DNA from: Smaragdicoccus niigatensis DSM 44881 = NBRC 103563
Lineage (GTDB): Bacteria; Actinomycetota; Actinomycetes; Mycobacteriales; Mycobacteriaceae
Direction: 5' to 3'
Length of the DNA: 64,000 nt
NCBI RefSeq assembly: GCF_000380645.1
Contig: NZ_AQXZ01000018.1
Coordinates: 682,001 to 746,000, forward strand
Under the pieces are notes generated by a model. It saw only the letters and a list, made by a program, of their open reading frames with translations, did no database searches and had not been told where the DNA came from. Numbering within the stretch: position 1 is the stretch's first letter; the number at the start of each line of letters is the position of its first letter. This document shows, one piece after another, positions 43,736 through 53,412 of the stretch. A program made the position numbers and the translations under genes.

Positions 43736-44424
43736 CGGCTTTCCCCGGGGCGCACGAGGCCATGGTTGAAGGCGTAGATGATCGCTGCGGCTCGATCGCG
43801 CAGCTCCAACTTGAGGAAGATCCGACCGATGTGGCTCTTGACCGTCACCTCGGAAATGTACAACTCATCGCTGATTTCGGCATTCGTGCGGCCCCGCGCG
43901 ATGAGCCGGAGGACTTCCTGCTCGCGCGCGGTCAGCACGTCAACCGCAGAACCGTTTCGGTTCGGCGCCGCGACGAACTCGCGGTAGGCGGCCAACACCC
44001 GGCCTGTCACCCCGGGATCGACGTACGCGCCGCCGTCGGCGATGGTCTTCACCGCGCGAATGAGGTCCTCGGCCGGTGAGTCCTTGAGGACGAAACCCGC
44101 AGCTCCAGCCCGCAGCGCCGCGGACAACGTCTCGTCGTCATCGAACGTCGTCAGCACGAGGACGGGCGGATGATGCGGATTGGCCTGGAGCTGTCGCGTC
44201 GCTTCCACGCCGCTGACGTTGCGCATGCGGAGGTCCATCACCACGACGTCCGGCTCGACTGCCGCGACGGCCGCGCCGACCTCAGAACCGTCGGCGCACT
44301 CCCCCACGATGTCGAAGCCGTCCTTGCGTCGCAGGATTCGCTTGAGCCCGGACCGGACCAGTTCCTGGTCGTCGACGAGCAGCACTCGAACCGCAACATT
44401 CCCGGGGACGGCGCCAAGGCTCAT
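43732..44424 (-). CDS. NarL/LuxR-type response regulator
   Basis: A 230-aa regulator: receiver domain (phosphorylated Asp64 in VVVMDLRM; LTTFDDDET; VLKDSPAEDLIRA) and C-terminal LuxR HTH (LTAREQEVLRLIARGRTNAEISDELYISEVTVKSHI). ATG at 44424 overlaps the kinase stop (ATGA). Its pairing with the kinase is clear; translational coupling to the sigma gene suggests that the two transcription factors work in one pathway. Confidence 0.94.
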   Translation of the reverse strand: MSLGAVPGNVAVRVLLVDDQELVRSGLKRILRRKDGFDIVGECADGSEVGAAVAAVEPDVVVMDLRMRNVSGVEATRQLQANPHHPPVLVLTTFDDDETLSAALRAGAAGFVLKDSPAEDLIRAVKTIADGGAYVDPGVTGRVLAAYREFVAAPNRNGSAVDVLTAREQEVLRLIARGRTNAEISDELYISEVTVKSHIGRIFLKLELRDRAAAIIYAFNHGLVRPGESR

Positions 44425-45602
44425 TGCATCCACCTGCGCAAACGGCACAACGCCTGTTCATCGGCATTACTCGGGAAGATCGCGCGCACGACCCAGCCCT
44501 CGTCGGCGGGCCCGGCCTCGAACTCGCCGCCGAGCGCCTGCGTGCGGCGGCGCATGCCGGCCAACCCGGTGCCGCCATCGCGGTCGGGAGCGACGTGCGA
44601 ACCATTCGGCAGCGTGTTTCGCACCAACAGGGCGACGCCCGCCTCGGACACCTGCACCCGCGCATCGACCACCGCGCCGGGGGCGTGCTTGGCGACGTTC
44701 GTCATCGACTCCTGGGCGATGCGGTACAGGCCCAGCCCGGTCGCGGGCGAGACACCTTCGGTCGAACCGTCCAACTCGAATCGCACGGGGAATCCGGCCC
44801 GCTCGAAGTCCTTCATCAAGGTCGGCACATCCTCGATGCCCGGTTCCGGAGGTGCGACACCCTCGGACTTGTCCAGCAGTCCAACGGTTTTCCGAATATC
44901 CGACATCGCTTGACGACCTAGGCGCTCGGCCTCGCGCAGTGATTCGACCGCGTCGTCGACGTCTCGATCGACTTCGAGCGCCCGGCGCGCGCCGGTCACG
45001 TGCAGCATCGTCACCGACAGCGAATGTGCGACCACATCATGGACTTCGCGGGCGATCCGGCGACGCTCGTCGGTAGCGACCTCGATCGCCCGAGCCTGCT
45101 GCTGCTTGCGCTCCTGCTGCAGTTGACGTTGCTGGAACAGCAGCATGAAGCCCGCCGACCAACCGAATTCGATACCGAGCAGGTACATGAAGCCGTTGTC
45201 GAGATTGCCCTGGAAGGTCGGCACGGCGACCAGCGCCATTGCCCCCGCCCAGATGATGAGGCTTTCGATCAGGTTCGACGTCGCCGCCGAAATCGCCACC
45301 GCGAGGATGAGCGTGAACGGCGCGAAATCCGGCGTTTCGGGCTGGGTGAGGAGAAGTCCGGTGCCCACGATGTACACGAGCCCGAAGGACCAGCGCGGAA
45401 TCCATCCGACAGCCAAGAAATAGATCTCGGTCGCGAGCATGATGGCCAAGCCGGCCCACGTCCCCGCGGTACCCGGCCAGCGTTGCGCAAGCGATGCCCC
45501 CATGCCGACGAACAACGCGAAGTTGCAGAACAGCGCGATCCACACCGGGTAGTCGTAGCCCTGCTCCGCCATCCGGTGCTTGACATGCTCCACCAGTTGC
45601 AC
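44421..45602 (-). CDS. Sensor histidine kinase, HisKA_3 (NarL partner) type
   Basis: A 393-aa membrane sensor. About five hydrophobic segments in residues 20-160, a Gln-rich linker (QQRQLQQERKQQQAR), the dimerisation motif REVHDVVAHSLSV with phosphorylated His188, and an ATPase domain (YRIAQESMTNVAKHAPGA; GGTGLAGMRRR). There is no recognisable extracellular sensing domain, so it probably senses the membrane or an interacting protein. GTG start at 45602; an internal ATG at 45572 is possible. Confidence 0.92.
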   Translation of the reverse strand: MQLVEHVKHRMAEQGYDYPVWIALFCNFALFVGMGASLAQRWPGTAGTWAGLAIMLATEIYFLAVGWIPRWSFGLVYIVGTGLLLTQPETPDFAPFTLILAVAISAATSNLIESLIIWAGAMALVAVPTFQGNLDNGFMYLLGIEFGWSAGFMLLFQQRQLQQERKQQQARAIEVATDERRRIAREVHDVVAHSLSVTMLHVTGARRALEVDRDVDDAVESLREAERLGRQAMSDIRKTVGLLDKSEGVAPPEPGIEDVPTLMKDFERAGFPVRFELDGSTEGVSPATGLGLYRIAQESMTNVAKHAPGAVVDARVQVSEAGVALLVRNTLPNGSHVAPDRDGGTGLAGMRRRTQALGGEFEAGPADEGWVVRAIFPSNADEQALCRLRRWMQ

Positions 45603-45766
45603 ATTTCCAACTTAGAGCGTTTGGAAGACCTGAGGATCGTTCTGTGGGCGGGACCCGTCTCCTACCACGGTATGAAGCGAAATCCCTACCGTCGCACGGT
45701 TCCTCGCTGACCAACGGCTCGTAGCTTTGGACTCAAGGAAGAACCCCACCACTGGAGGTGAGCCCG

Positions 45767-46078
45767 ATGACTTGGGCCGACGTTCACGCTCGCTACGACA
45801 TCCTTGACAACGTTCTCGAACACGCCGACATCGATCCGGCAGGGGCGGTCGCCGACGCGTTCGCCGGACACCCGGACGCGGCTCGACTCTTCGGCAGCGC
45901 CGAAGGCATCCTGCAGGCGCTGCAGGCACGGTGGACCAACCACCTCAATGCCAAGCTCGACTATGCGATCGAGAAGGGCATCGAGCCGATGTGGGCCTGG
46001 CAGCAGTTGAAGGCCGAGCAGCCGCATCTGCGGGCCGTGCTCGACCGGACTGTCATTCGCGAACTGGTCGCGGCGTAG
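45767..46078 (+). CDS. Small protein of unknown function
   Basis: A 103-aa acidic, helical protein (ADVHARYDILDNVLEHADID; AWQQLKAEQPHLRAVLDR). ATG at 45767 has GGAGG eight bases upstream, a strong site. It carries no recognisable domain. It diverges from the kinase operon and converges with the beta-lactamase-like gene. The 164-base divergent gap to 45602 shows no clear motif. Confidence 0.7.
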   Translation: MTWADVHARYDILDNVLEHADIDPAGAVADAFAGHPDAARLFGSAEGILQALQARWTNHLNAKLDYAIEKGIEPMWAWQQLKAEQPHLRAVLDRTVIRELVAA

Positions 46079-46123
46079 CGAACTGGCAGGCAGGGGTTGT
46101 CGGGGCTGAGGAGCCACGCCCCA

Positions 46124-47023
46124 CTAGCAGGCTCCTCCGGACAGGTCGGCGATGTGGTCTTTGATCCACGCGCCGACCTGATCCAGCATCTGGACCCCGT
46201 CGTCGAAGGTCCCCGAGTTGGGCGTCGCCGCCATGGCGACAGCGACCTTCCCGCCGCCGGGAACCGACACGATCCCCAGCTGACGAACGAGGTACTTGCC
46301 GTCGACGCCGGGTCCCCAACCACCCTTGAACTGCGCGCCGTCGACGTTCGACAAACCCCACCGTTGGGCTGGCTGAATGTCCGACATGAGGTCGAGAACC
46401 TCTGGTCCACGCGCGATGCACGGCAGGTTCGCGGTGAACAGTGCCTGGTTGCGCAGACTCCACACGGTTTGCCCGAACGCTGAGTACTCCGACCGCGTGC
46501 GCTGATCTTGAACGACGGTCTCGTTGTCACCGCCGTCTCGCAGCACCGCGACGACCTTGACCGCCGCGGTCGCCGGCTCCCCCAGCTCGCTCCAGATGTG
46601 TTCGGCCGCAGCATTATCCGATTCGATGATCGAGGCCCGGACCTGGTCGGTGACCTGCCCCGTTTCGCGCACGTAGGCGATCGCAAGCGGCACCTTCGCC
46701 GTGGACCACGAGACGCCGGTGTTCCAGTCGCCGAAGACCTGCCCGCCCGCGCCGCCGATGGGCACGACCGCGACTCCGACGGTGCCGGGAAGCTGCTTCT
46801 TCAGGTCCGCAAAGCTCGCCGCCAGCCCAACGGTCACCGCGGGCTTGGTGTTCTCGGGCGCCTTACGCGTCGCCGTGAACGGTGCGACGGCCTGGGGCGG
46901 CGTGGGGTCTGGCGAGGTCGGACCGATCGTGCACCCAGCCGACGCCGCCGCAGCCAAAAGAGCGACCGCAGGTGCCATCACCCGCCGCCGCTTGAAGTCA
47001 GTAAAGATAAACCACCGCGTCAT
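46124..47023 (-). CDS. Beta-lactamase/PBP-like lipoprotein, minimal active site
   Basis: A 299-aa lipoprotein: signal peptide with KRRR and lipobox ASAGC (Cys31). The serine hydrolase motifs are STAK (107-110), SDN (135-137) and KGG (233-235) in place of KTG. The gap from STAK to SDN is only about 28 residues, half that of class A beta-lactamases, and a Glu166 equivalent is not evident. It may be a divergent PBP-like or inactive homologue, rather than a resistance enzyme. It overlaps the upstream 191-aa gene by 26 bases. Confidence 0.72.
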   Translation of the reverse strand: MTRWFIFTDFKRRRVMAPAVALLAAAASAGCTIGPTSPDPTPPQAVAPFTATRKAPENTKPAVTVGLAASFADLKKQLPGTVGVAVVPIGGAGGQVFGDWNTGVSWSTAKVPLAIAYVRETGQVTDQVRASIIESDNAAAEHIWSELGEPATAAVKVVAVLRDGGDNETVVQDQRTRSEYSAFGQTVWSLRNQALFTANLPCIARGPEVLDLMSDIQPAQRWGLSNVDGAQFKGGWGPGVDGKYLVRQLGIVSVPGGGKVAVAMAATPNSGTFDDGVQMLDQVGAWIKDHIADLSGGAC

Positions 47024-47573
47024 TGCCGCCTGTGCACGTTACCAGCGGTCCCGGCGCCGTCTGGCGACACGACATGTCGTACAGCTTCTTTGTGACCGGA
47101 CTGTAGACAGTGACCGTTCGAGAACTCTCGGAGGCGGCGCCGCTGCGTGCGTACGCGATGCGGGCTTCCTCGGCGAACGGGCACGAGGTGGCCTCGTTTC
47201 CACGCGCTGACCTGGTGAATTCGCCCTGCGGCCCGGTGACCGCCTCGCACTGCACGGCGTCGGCGGGCAGATCGACCGGTCGCGCCCCGCTCGTCGGCGA
47301 CAGCGTGGGCATGTCGCTTGCCAGCGATCCGGCGGTCGGACTTCCCTCGACTCCCGAGATGCGACTCCAGACGATCCACCCGGCACCGGCGACCGCGAGC
47401 AGCACGATGACCGCCACGATGGCGATGATCAGCGGCGTCCGACTGTTGTTGGGTGGCGGCGGCGGGGGCATCGGCGGGAGCAGATAGTCACCCGTCATCT
47501 CACTTGTCCGGTCCGGCTGGAAGCTCTGCTGCTCCCAGCCCTCGGGTGCGAATTGCGGCCCGTCATTCGTCAT
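46998..47573 (-). CDS. Membrane-anchored protein of unknown function
   Basis: A 191-aa protein with a cytoplasmic Pro-rich N-terminus (about 46 residues, including seven prolines in a row), one TM helix ([19 protein letters not shown]), and an extracytoplasmic domain with four Cys that may form two disulfides ([26 protein letters not shown]). Similar in plan to many mycobacterial DUF-type membrane proteins. ATG at 47573 overlaps the nadE stop (ATGA). Confidence 0.72.
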   Translation of the reverse strand: MTNDGPQFAPEGWEQQSFQPDRTSEMTGDYLLPPMPPPPPPNNSRTPLIIAIVAVIVLLAVAGAGWIVWSRISGVEGSPTAGSLASDMPTLSPTSGARPVDLPADAVQCEAVTGPQGEFTRSARGNEATSCPFAEEARIAYARSGAASESSRTVTVYSPVTKKLYDMSCRQTAPGPLVTCTGGNDAVVYLY

Positions 47574-49555
47574 GGGACGTTGGCCTCCAGTTCGTCGAGC
47601 CAGGGCTTCGCACTGGAATCGCTCGGCGCCCGCCAGTCCCCGCGCGGCGAGAGCGATCCACCGGTTCCGACCTTGGGCGCGTTCGGAATCGCACTGCGCT
47701 TGAACTGACTCGTCCCGAAGAATCGGCGCAGGAACACACCGAGCCAACGCTTGATGGTCGGCAGGTCGTATTTATCGCCCCATGCGTGCGCCGCGAGGAA
47801 GGCCGTTCGGCTCGGGCGATAGCCGAAGCGCAGCGTGTAGTACAGGTGAAAGTCCTGCAGCTCGTAGGGTCCGATGGTCGCCTCGGAGCTCTGGATGTCC
47901 GCGCCCGGTACCAACTCGGGCGAGATCTCCGTGCCCAGAATCGACGTCAGGACCTCGTCGGCACCGGACCCGAATTCGCCTGTCTCGACAGACCATTCGA
48001 TGAGATGACGGATGAGAGTCTTCGGCACCGACGCGTTCACGCTGTAGTGCGACATGTGGTCGCCGACGCCGTACGTGCACCATCCCAGCGCGAGTTCGCT
48101 CAGGTCGCCGGTGCCGACCACGAGTCCGTTGTGCGCGTTCGCCAGCCGGAAAAGGTGCGATGTCCGCTCCCCAGCCTGGACGTTCTCGAACGTGATGTCG
48201 TAGACCGCTTCACCGTTTCCGGCGGGATGTCCGAGGTCGCGCAACATCTGCATGCACGACGGCCGAATGTCGATCTCGTGCGCAGTGACCCCTAGCTCGG
48301 TCATGAGGCGACGGGCATCGTTGAGCGTCCGGTCGCTCGTCGCAAAACCGGGCATCGTGTACGCCAGGACATTCGCGCGCGGCAACCCGAGCCGGTCCAT
48401 CGTCTTGGCACAGACGATGAGCGCCTGGGTCGAGTCGAGCCCGCCCGAGACGCCGATGACCAGGTGCTGCATCCCCGTCACGCGTAACCGGGTCGACAGC
48501 CCTTCAACCTGGATGTGGTGCACTTCCTCGCATCGCGCGTGCCGCGTCGCCGGGTTGGCCGGGACGTAGGGAAAGCGCTCGAACTGACGTTGCAGCGGCA
48601 CTTCACCCGACGGAATGTGCACGTAGGCGGGCACGCGCCGGTAGGTCAGCCGGTCGCGAAGGTCGGCAATGCTGTCTCCGAAACTCGTCATTCCGAGTCG
48701 GTCGGCGGCAAGGCGCTGGAGGTCGAGATCGGCGGTCACGAATCGTCCGCTGTCCTCGAAACGAGCTCCCTCCGCGAGCAACGTCCCGTTCTCGACGATG
48801 AGGCTCTGCCCGTCCCAGGCCATGTCGGTCGTCGATTCGCCATGTCCGGCAGCCGAATACAGGTAGGCGGCGAGATACCGGGCCGACAACGACTGGCACA
48901 GTTCGCGCCGGTAGTCCGGCTTGCCGATCACCGCGTTGCTCGCCGACAGGTTCACCAGCACAGTGGCTCCGGCGAGCGCTGCGTAGCCCGACGGCGGAAA
49001 CGGCACCCAGGCGTCTTCGCAGATCTCGACGCCGACGACGAATCCCGGCAGATTGCGCGCCTCGATCAGGATGTCCGTACCAAACGGGACAGTCTGCTCA
49101 CCGATCGTGATCGTGTCGACGATCGCTTCGCGAGCCGCCGCGAACTGGCGCTTCTCATAGAACTCGCGATAGTTCGGCAGGTAGCTCTTCGGAATCGCGC
49201 CCAGAACCATGCCGTCGTTGACCACGAGGGCGCAGTTGAACAGCCGATTGTGCACGCGGATCGGGGCGCCGACCAGCATCATCGTCCCGATGTGCCGGCT
49301 GGCCTCGACGACGTCCTGAACCGCCTGCTCGACGGCGGCGTCCAGCGCATCCTGATGGAACAGATCGTCGGCGGTGTAGCTCGACAAGCCGAGTTCCGGA
49401 AACACCGTCAGCACAGCACCCGCCTCCGCAGCCTCCCGCGCGAGCGCGATCGTCTGCTCGGCGTTGTAGGCGGGGTCGGCGACCTTGACATGGGGCACGG
49501 CGACCGCGACCCGCGCGAAACCGTGGCGGTACAGCGAATTGAACGGCAAGGTCAC
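47570..49555 (-). CDS. nadE: Glutamine-dependent NAD+ synthetase
   Basis: A 661-aa two-domain enzyme making NAD+ from deamido-NAD+, glutamine and ATP. Residues 15-300 are a nitrilase-type glutaminase: Glu in VFPELGLSS, Lys in [12 protein letters not shown] and Cys in GVEICEDAW. Residues 350-661 are the synthetase domain with the P-loop [12 protein letters not shown]. Length and layout match the M. tuberculosis enzyme. GTG start at 49555. First gene of a three-gene operon. Confidence 0.96.
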   Translation of the reverse strand: MTLPFNSLYRHGFARVAVAVPHVKVADPAYNAEQTIALAREAAEAGAVLTVFPELGLSSYTADDLFHQDALDAAVEQAVQDVVEASRHIGTMMLVGAPIRVHNRLFNCALVVNDGMVLGAIPKSYLPNYREFYEKRQFAAAREAIVDTITIGEQTVPFGTDILIEARNLPGFVVGVEICEDAWVPFPPSGYAALAGATVLVNLSASNAVIGKPDYRRELCQSLSARYLAAYLYSAAGHGESTTDMAWDGQSLIVENGTLLAEGARFEDSGRFVTADLDLQRLAADRLGMTSFGDSIADLRDRLTYRRVPAYVHIPSGEVPLQRQFERFPYVPANPATRHARCEEVHHIQVEGLSTRLRVTGMQHLVIGVSGGLDSTQALIVCAKTMDRLGLPRANVLAYTMPGFATSDRTLNDARRLMTELGVTAHEIDIRPSCMQMLRDLGHPAGNGEAVYDITFENVQAGERTSHLFRLANAHNGLVVGTGDLSELALGWCTYGVGDHMSHYSVNASVPKTLIRHLIEWSVETGEFGSGADEVLTSILGTEISPELVPGADIQSSEATIGPYELQDFHLYYTLRFGYRPSRTAFLAAHAWGDKYDLPTIKRWLGVFLRRFFGTSQFKRSAIPNAPKVGTGGSLSPRGDWRAPSDSSAKPWLDELEANVP

Positions 49556-49598
49556 ACGAGCAATTTACCTAGTAACTGCGCCATAGATGCTGGTGTGA

Positions 49599-49618
49599 CT
49601 AACCTGCGGCCTAACCTG
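49599..49618. promoter_or_regulatory. Direct repeat CTAACCTG in the nadE/DUF2254 divergent region
   Basis: CTAACCTG occurs at 49599-49606 and 49611-49618 in the 100-base gap between the divergent nadE and DUF2254 genes. A 12-base period suggests a direct-repeat regulator site, but I cannot name the regulator. Confidence 0.3.
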
Positions 49619-49655
49619 AACAGTAGGTGAATACGAAACGAACACGGAGGTGGCG

Positions 49656-50957
49656 ATGGCACGGTCCGGCTGGGACCACCGGCGCGAGCAGCTCGCAGGT
49701 GCGCTTTGGGTCATCCCCGTTCTGTTCGCCATCGTCGCGCTCATCAGCGGCTGGGCGCTGTCGTACGTCGAAGAACCGAAGGCCGGCTGGATCAAGCCGT
49801 TCATCTACCAGGGCTCGGCAGAGGAAGCCCGCCGTCTCCTGCTCACGCTCGCCACGTCGATCGTCGGGGTTCTCGCACTCGTCATCGGTTTGAGCATGGT
49901 CGGCCTGCAGATGGCCGCGAACCGCTACTCGCCCCGACTGCTGCGCAACTATCTCCGAGACCGGCCGGCTCAGTTCACGCTCGGGGTCTTCGTCGGAGCC
50001 TTCACGTACAACGCCGCCGGACTTTTCACCGTCGGCGGCGACACCTCGGCCGAATACCCACGCCTCGCCGTCACCGTCGGACTCGGCTCGCTATTCGTCT
50101 GCATTGCCGCCCTCGTCTACTACGTGGACCACATGATGCACTCGATTCAATTGGACCGGGTCCTGGCGAAGATCGGCATCGCGACCGCGAAGACGATCGA
50201 ACGGCATCCGCCGGGGATCGGGCGAAACAGCGGCCGGGAAACGATCGCAATTCCGCGACCGGACGACGCGACGCGGCTGGTGTCGCCGCATTACGGCTAT
50301 CTGCAGGCCGTCTATGTCGACCAGATTGTCACCGCTGCCGCGGCGCGCGGCCTGACCGTCGAACTCGCCGCCGGAATCGGCGACCACGTGATCTCGGGGT
50401 CCACGCTGGGCTGGGTGTGGGATTCGAAGCAGACCGGCGGCGCCGTGGCGAACCTCCTGACCCGCTCACCGGAGAACTACGTGCGCATCGGATTCGAGCG
50501 CACGATGCATCAGGACGTTTCCGTCGGTCTCATTCAGATCGTCGACATCTCACTTCGGTCGATGCACGACTTCGACTACAACACGTCGATCCAGGCCGCC
50601 AACGAGCTCGGCATCCTGTTGTCGAAGCTCGGTGAGCTGCCGCTGGGCCCGGAGGTGTTCCGGGACGACAACAACATCGCCCGCCTCATCGTTCCGGCGC
50701 CCCGATTCGCCGACTATCTCGACCTCGCGTGCGGGCAGATTCGTCGTCGTGGCGCGGGCGAACCGGTCGTGCTCAAAGCGGTGCTGACGATGCTGCACCA
50801 GGTCGGCGCAGTGGTGACCGACTCCGGACGCAAGGCAACGATCGGTTCCAACATCGAAGCCGTGGTCGCGACCGTCGAGCGCTCGGTCAGCGAGAAGTCG
50901 GACAAGAAGCAGGTCGAGCGGCTCTTCGACCATGAGGACTCCGGCTTTACGGCTTGA
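49656..50957 (+). CDS. DUF2254 membrane protein
   Basis: A 433-aa protein of DUF2254: four hydrophobic segments in the first 165 residues (ALWVIPVLFAIVALISGWAL; GVLALVIGLSMVGLQMAANRYSPRLL; YVDHMMHSIQ at the end of the region), then a large soluble domain. Function of the family is unknown. ATG at 49656 follows GGAGG by five bases. The 3' end overlaps the convergent hydrolase gene by 11 bases. Confidence 0.88.
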   Translation: MARSGWDHRREQLAGALWVIPVLFAIVALISGWALSYVEEPKAGWIKPFIYQGSAEEARRLLLTLATSIVGVLALVIGLSMVGLQMAANRYSPRLLRNYLRDRPAQFTLGVFVGAFTYNAAGLFTVGGDTSAEYPRLAVTVGLGSLFVCIAALVYYVDHMMHSIQLDRVLAKIGIATAKTIERHPPGIGRNSGRETIAIPRPDDATRLVSPHYGYLQAVYVDQIVTAAAARGLTVELAAGIGDHVISGSTLGWVWDSKQTGGAVANLLTRSPENYVRIGFERTMHQDVSVGLIQIVDISLRSMHDFDYNTSIQAANELGILLSKLGELPLGPEVFRDDNNIARLIVPAPRFADYLDLACGQIRRRGAGEPVVLKAVLTMLHQVGAVVTDSGRKATIGSNIEAVVATVERSVSEKSDKKQVERLFDHEDSGFTA

Positions 50958-51837
50958 GCACCCGCACGAAGAAGTTCGTCTGATCGACGATCGCCTTCTC
51001 GAACGCTGATCCGGTGTAGATCTCGAAGTGCCCGAACGGGTATCGCACGATCTCGCCCTTCGGCGCCAACGCGGCGTACTTCATCGTCGGTCCCGGAGGT
51101 GCGACGGAGTCCTTGTCGCACACCGAGAACATGATCGGGCACTTCACGTCCTTCGCCCGACGCCCCGGATGGTGCAGCGTGATCGCGGCACCCACCCGGG
51201 CGGCGACGGCGTTCGTGAAGTCGAGCCCGTCGGGAACCAGACCGAGATATCCCGGGATGACGTCCGCTGCGTTCATGAGCGCAGCCGAACCCGGCTTGCC
51301 GGCCAGCGGAACCATGACCGGGTCGGCATGCGCCGCCGCGGCCGCGAGGTCGGCCGTCGCCAAGGCACTGACCTTGGCGAGACCGAGGATCCCGAGGGTC
51401 CGACTCGACGCGCTTCCGCTCGTGAACGGGCACTGCGAGACGACCGCGCCGACTTCCGGATGGTTGGCGGCGGTGACGATGACGTGGCCACCGCCGAACG
51501 ACGTTCCGAACAATCCGATGCGCGTCGGATCGGCACCGGCGATCGACTTCGCAAAGTCGATCGCCTCGGACCAGTCCTCGAGCTGACGATCGATGTCGAG
51601 CAACTGCCGAGGCTCACCGCCGCTGCCACCGAAGTGCCGGTAATCGAACACAAGGCAGATGAAGCCAGCGGCGGTGAATCGACTCGCATAGGCGTCGAGG
51701 CCCATTTCCTTGACCGCGCCGAGTCCGTGGCCGAGCACGATGACCGGTCGCGGTCCCTCGAACCCGTCCGGGCGGTAGAGCCAAGCGGCACATGTGGTTC
51801 CGTGCGAGTCGAACGTGACATCGGTCCTGGTCGGCAT
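50947..51837 (-). CDS. Alpha/beta hydrolase (dienelactone hydrolase-like)
   Basis: A 296-aa alpha/beta hydrolase. Nucleophile Ser in LFGTSFGGGH, oxyanion HGLGAVKEM, acid in SVCDKDSVAPP and base in PFGHFEIYTG. The opening VTFDSHGTTCAAWLYRPDG is typical of X-Pro-like/DLH-type hydrolases. It starts 18 bases after the permease gene, so it appears to belong to the amidase-cysteine hydrolase-permease operon. Substrate unknown. Confidence 0.8.
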   Translation of the reverse strand: MPTRTDVTFDSHGTTCAAWLYRPDGFEGPRPVIVLGHGLGAVKEMGLDAYASRFTAAGFICLVFDYRHFGGSGGEPRQLLDIDRQLEDWSEAIDFAKSIAGADPTRIGLFGTSFGGGHVIVTAANHPEVGAVVSQCPFTSGSASSRTLGILGLAKVSALATADLAAAAAHADPVMVPLAGKPGSAALMNAADVIPGYLGLVPDGLDFTNAVAARVGAAITLHHPGRRAKDVKCPIMFSVCDKDSVAPPGPTMKYAALAPKGEIVRYPFGHFEIYTGSAFEKAIVDQTNFFVRVLKP

Positions 51838-51855
51838 GCTCCGATTATCACCGGA

Positions 51856-53412
51856 TCATGCGTTCACCGACTCGAGTTCCTCCGGTTCCGGCACCGGCGT
51901 TGTCTTCGGCTTGGGCAAGAACGCGTAGACCAGACAAACCACCCCGAACAGCAGGTAACCGAGCGCCACCTTCGGCTCGGCGGCCCAGGCGACCGCTGGG
52001 GCGTGAATGAGTCCGATGAAGCTCATCGCCGCACCGACTGCCGACGCGATCGCCGCGTGAATGAACTTCTTCTCGATGACGAACACCGTCATCGACCCCA
52101 AGATCAATCCCGCCAGAATCGCGCCTTGGCCGAGCGTCAGCAGGCCGTCGTACACCACGCCGGCATTACCCAGCGCCGCGGCTCCGACTTTGTCGGCACT
52201 GGTCCCCGCCGCTGCGAGCGCGTTGTCGATGAGTCCGCTCGCCCACTGCGCCAGGTTCGGCAGCAGCGCCGCAACCACGGCAATCGCGTGCGCCTTCGGG
52301 ACTGCCTGGAACGCCTGGGCGCCGATGAGTAGACCGATGTAGAGCAGAATCGGCACGATCGCGGGGATCGGAAGCAGGGTTGCGAGCACCCCGAACAGCC
52401 CGAGGAAACACAACAAGCCGATCGCGGCGCCAGCGGCGAGCGAGTATCCGACGCGACCGCCCGCGTCCTTCCAACCCGGGTGCCCGATGTAGACCGCGGG
52501 CGGGAACGGCGAACCGAACGCCGAGCCGATGATCGCTCCCGCGCCGTCCGCGAGCAGGACGCTACGCAGGTTGTAGCTGTCCCCTGCCGCGGCCGCGCTC
52601 TCGACGTTGCTCATCGCTTCCGTGAAGTTGTAGACACCCAACGGAATCGCGGTACCCAGAAGCGGCGCAAGGTCTTTGAGCCCGTTGAACAGCATGTCCA
52701 GGCGCAGGTCGGGCAGACCGATCGCAACCTGCTTGACGGCCTCGCCGACGTCGGGTGCGGACATGAAACCGCCCGCCCAGCCGATGGCGGTACCTACCAA
52801 CAGCGCCGCCAGGCCGACGGGGATGTTGCCCGGCAGCTTCACGTCGGTGAAGAACCCGATGAGGATGATCGCCAGCACCGGCAGCCCGATCCACGCGGCT
52901 TCCCACATCTGGGCGGCCGGACGCATCGAGATGAACGTGATCGAAATACCGGCGAGCGTGCCGAGCATCGCGGCGCGAGGTGTCAGTTTGCGGATGTACG
53001 GCCCGACGAACGCGCCGATCATGACGATGACACCGATGAGGAACGCCCAGGCCAAACCCGCCTGCCAGGCCTGCATCGGGTCCTTGGTGGACAGATACAC
53101 CGGCAGCATGACGACGAACACCACGATGAACATGTGCGGCACGCTCGGCCCGTAGGGCAGACCGGTGACGTCGCTGCGGTTCTCCCGCTTGGCGAGGTTT
53201 CGGGCCAGGACCGTGTAGTACAGATTGCCGAGCACCAACGCGACGCCAAGAGCCGGCAGGATGGTGCCGAGCACGTCCGAACTCGGGACCTTGATGACGA
53301 AGATCATCAGCGTCGTCAAGGTGAGGACGTTGACCAGAATGTTGAACCCGAGGCCGAACGAGGCGTTCACGTCACCGCGGGTCCAGAGCGGGAGCTTCGT
53401 CGGGGCGCTCAT
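51856..53412 (-). CDS. NCS2-like (xanthine/uracil/AzgA-related) permease
   Basis: A 518-aa integral membrane protein with about 12-14 helices, resembling nucleobase permeases of the NCS2/AzgA group: NASFGLGFNILVNVLTLTTLM at the start, VTGLPYGPSVPHMF, FGSPFPPAVYIGHPGWKDAGGR and the acidic C-tail. Substrate cannot be read from the sequence; its position between a BiuH-like and a hydrolase gene suggests a small N-rich molecule such as biuret or a related compound. ATG at 53412 overlaps the previous stop. Confidence 0.8.
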   Translation of the reverse strand: MSAPTKLPLWTRGDVNASFGLGFNILVNVLTLTTLMIFVIKVPSSDVLGTILPALGVALVLGNLYYTVLARNLAKRENRSDVTGLPYGPSVPHMFIVVFVVMLPVYLSTKDPMQAWQAGLAWAFLIGVIVMIGAFVGPYIRKLTPRAAMLGTLAGISITFISMRPAAQMWEAAWIGLPVLAIILIGFFTDVKLPGNIPVGLAALLVGTAIGWAGGFMSAPDVGEAVKQVAIGLPDLRLDMLFNGLKDLAPLLGTAIPLGVYNFTEAMSNVESAAAAGDSYNLRSVLLADGAGAIIGSAFGSPFPPAVYIGHPGWKDAGGRVGYSLAAGAAIGLLCFLGLFGVLATLLPIPAIVPILLYIGLLIGAQAFQAVPKAHAIAVVAALLPNLAQWASGLIDNALAAAGTSADKVGAAALGNAGVVYDGLLTLGQGAILAGLILGSMTVFVIEKKFIHAAIASAVGAAMSFIGLIHAPAVAWAAEPKVALGYLLFGVVCLVYAFLPKPKTTPVPEPEELESVNA

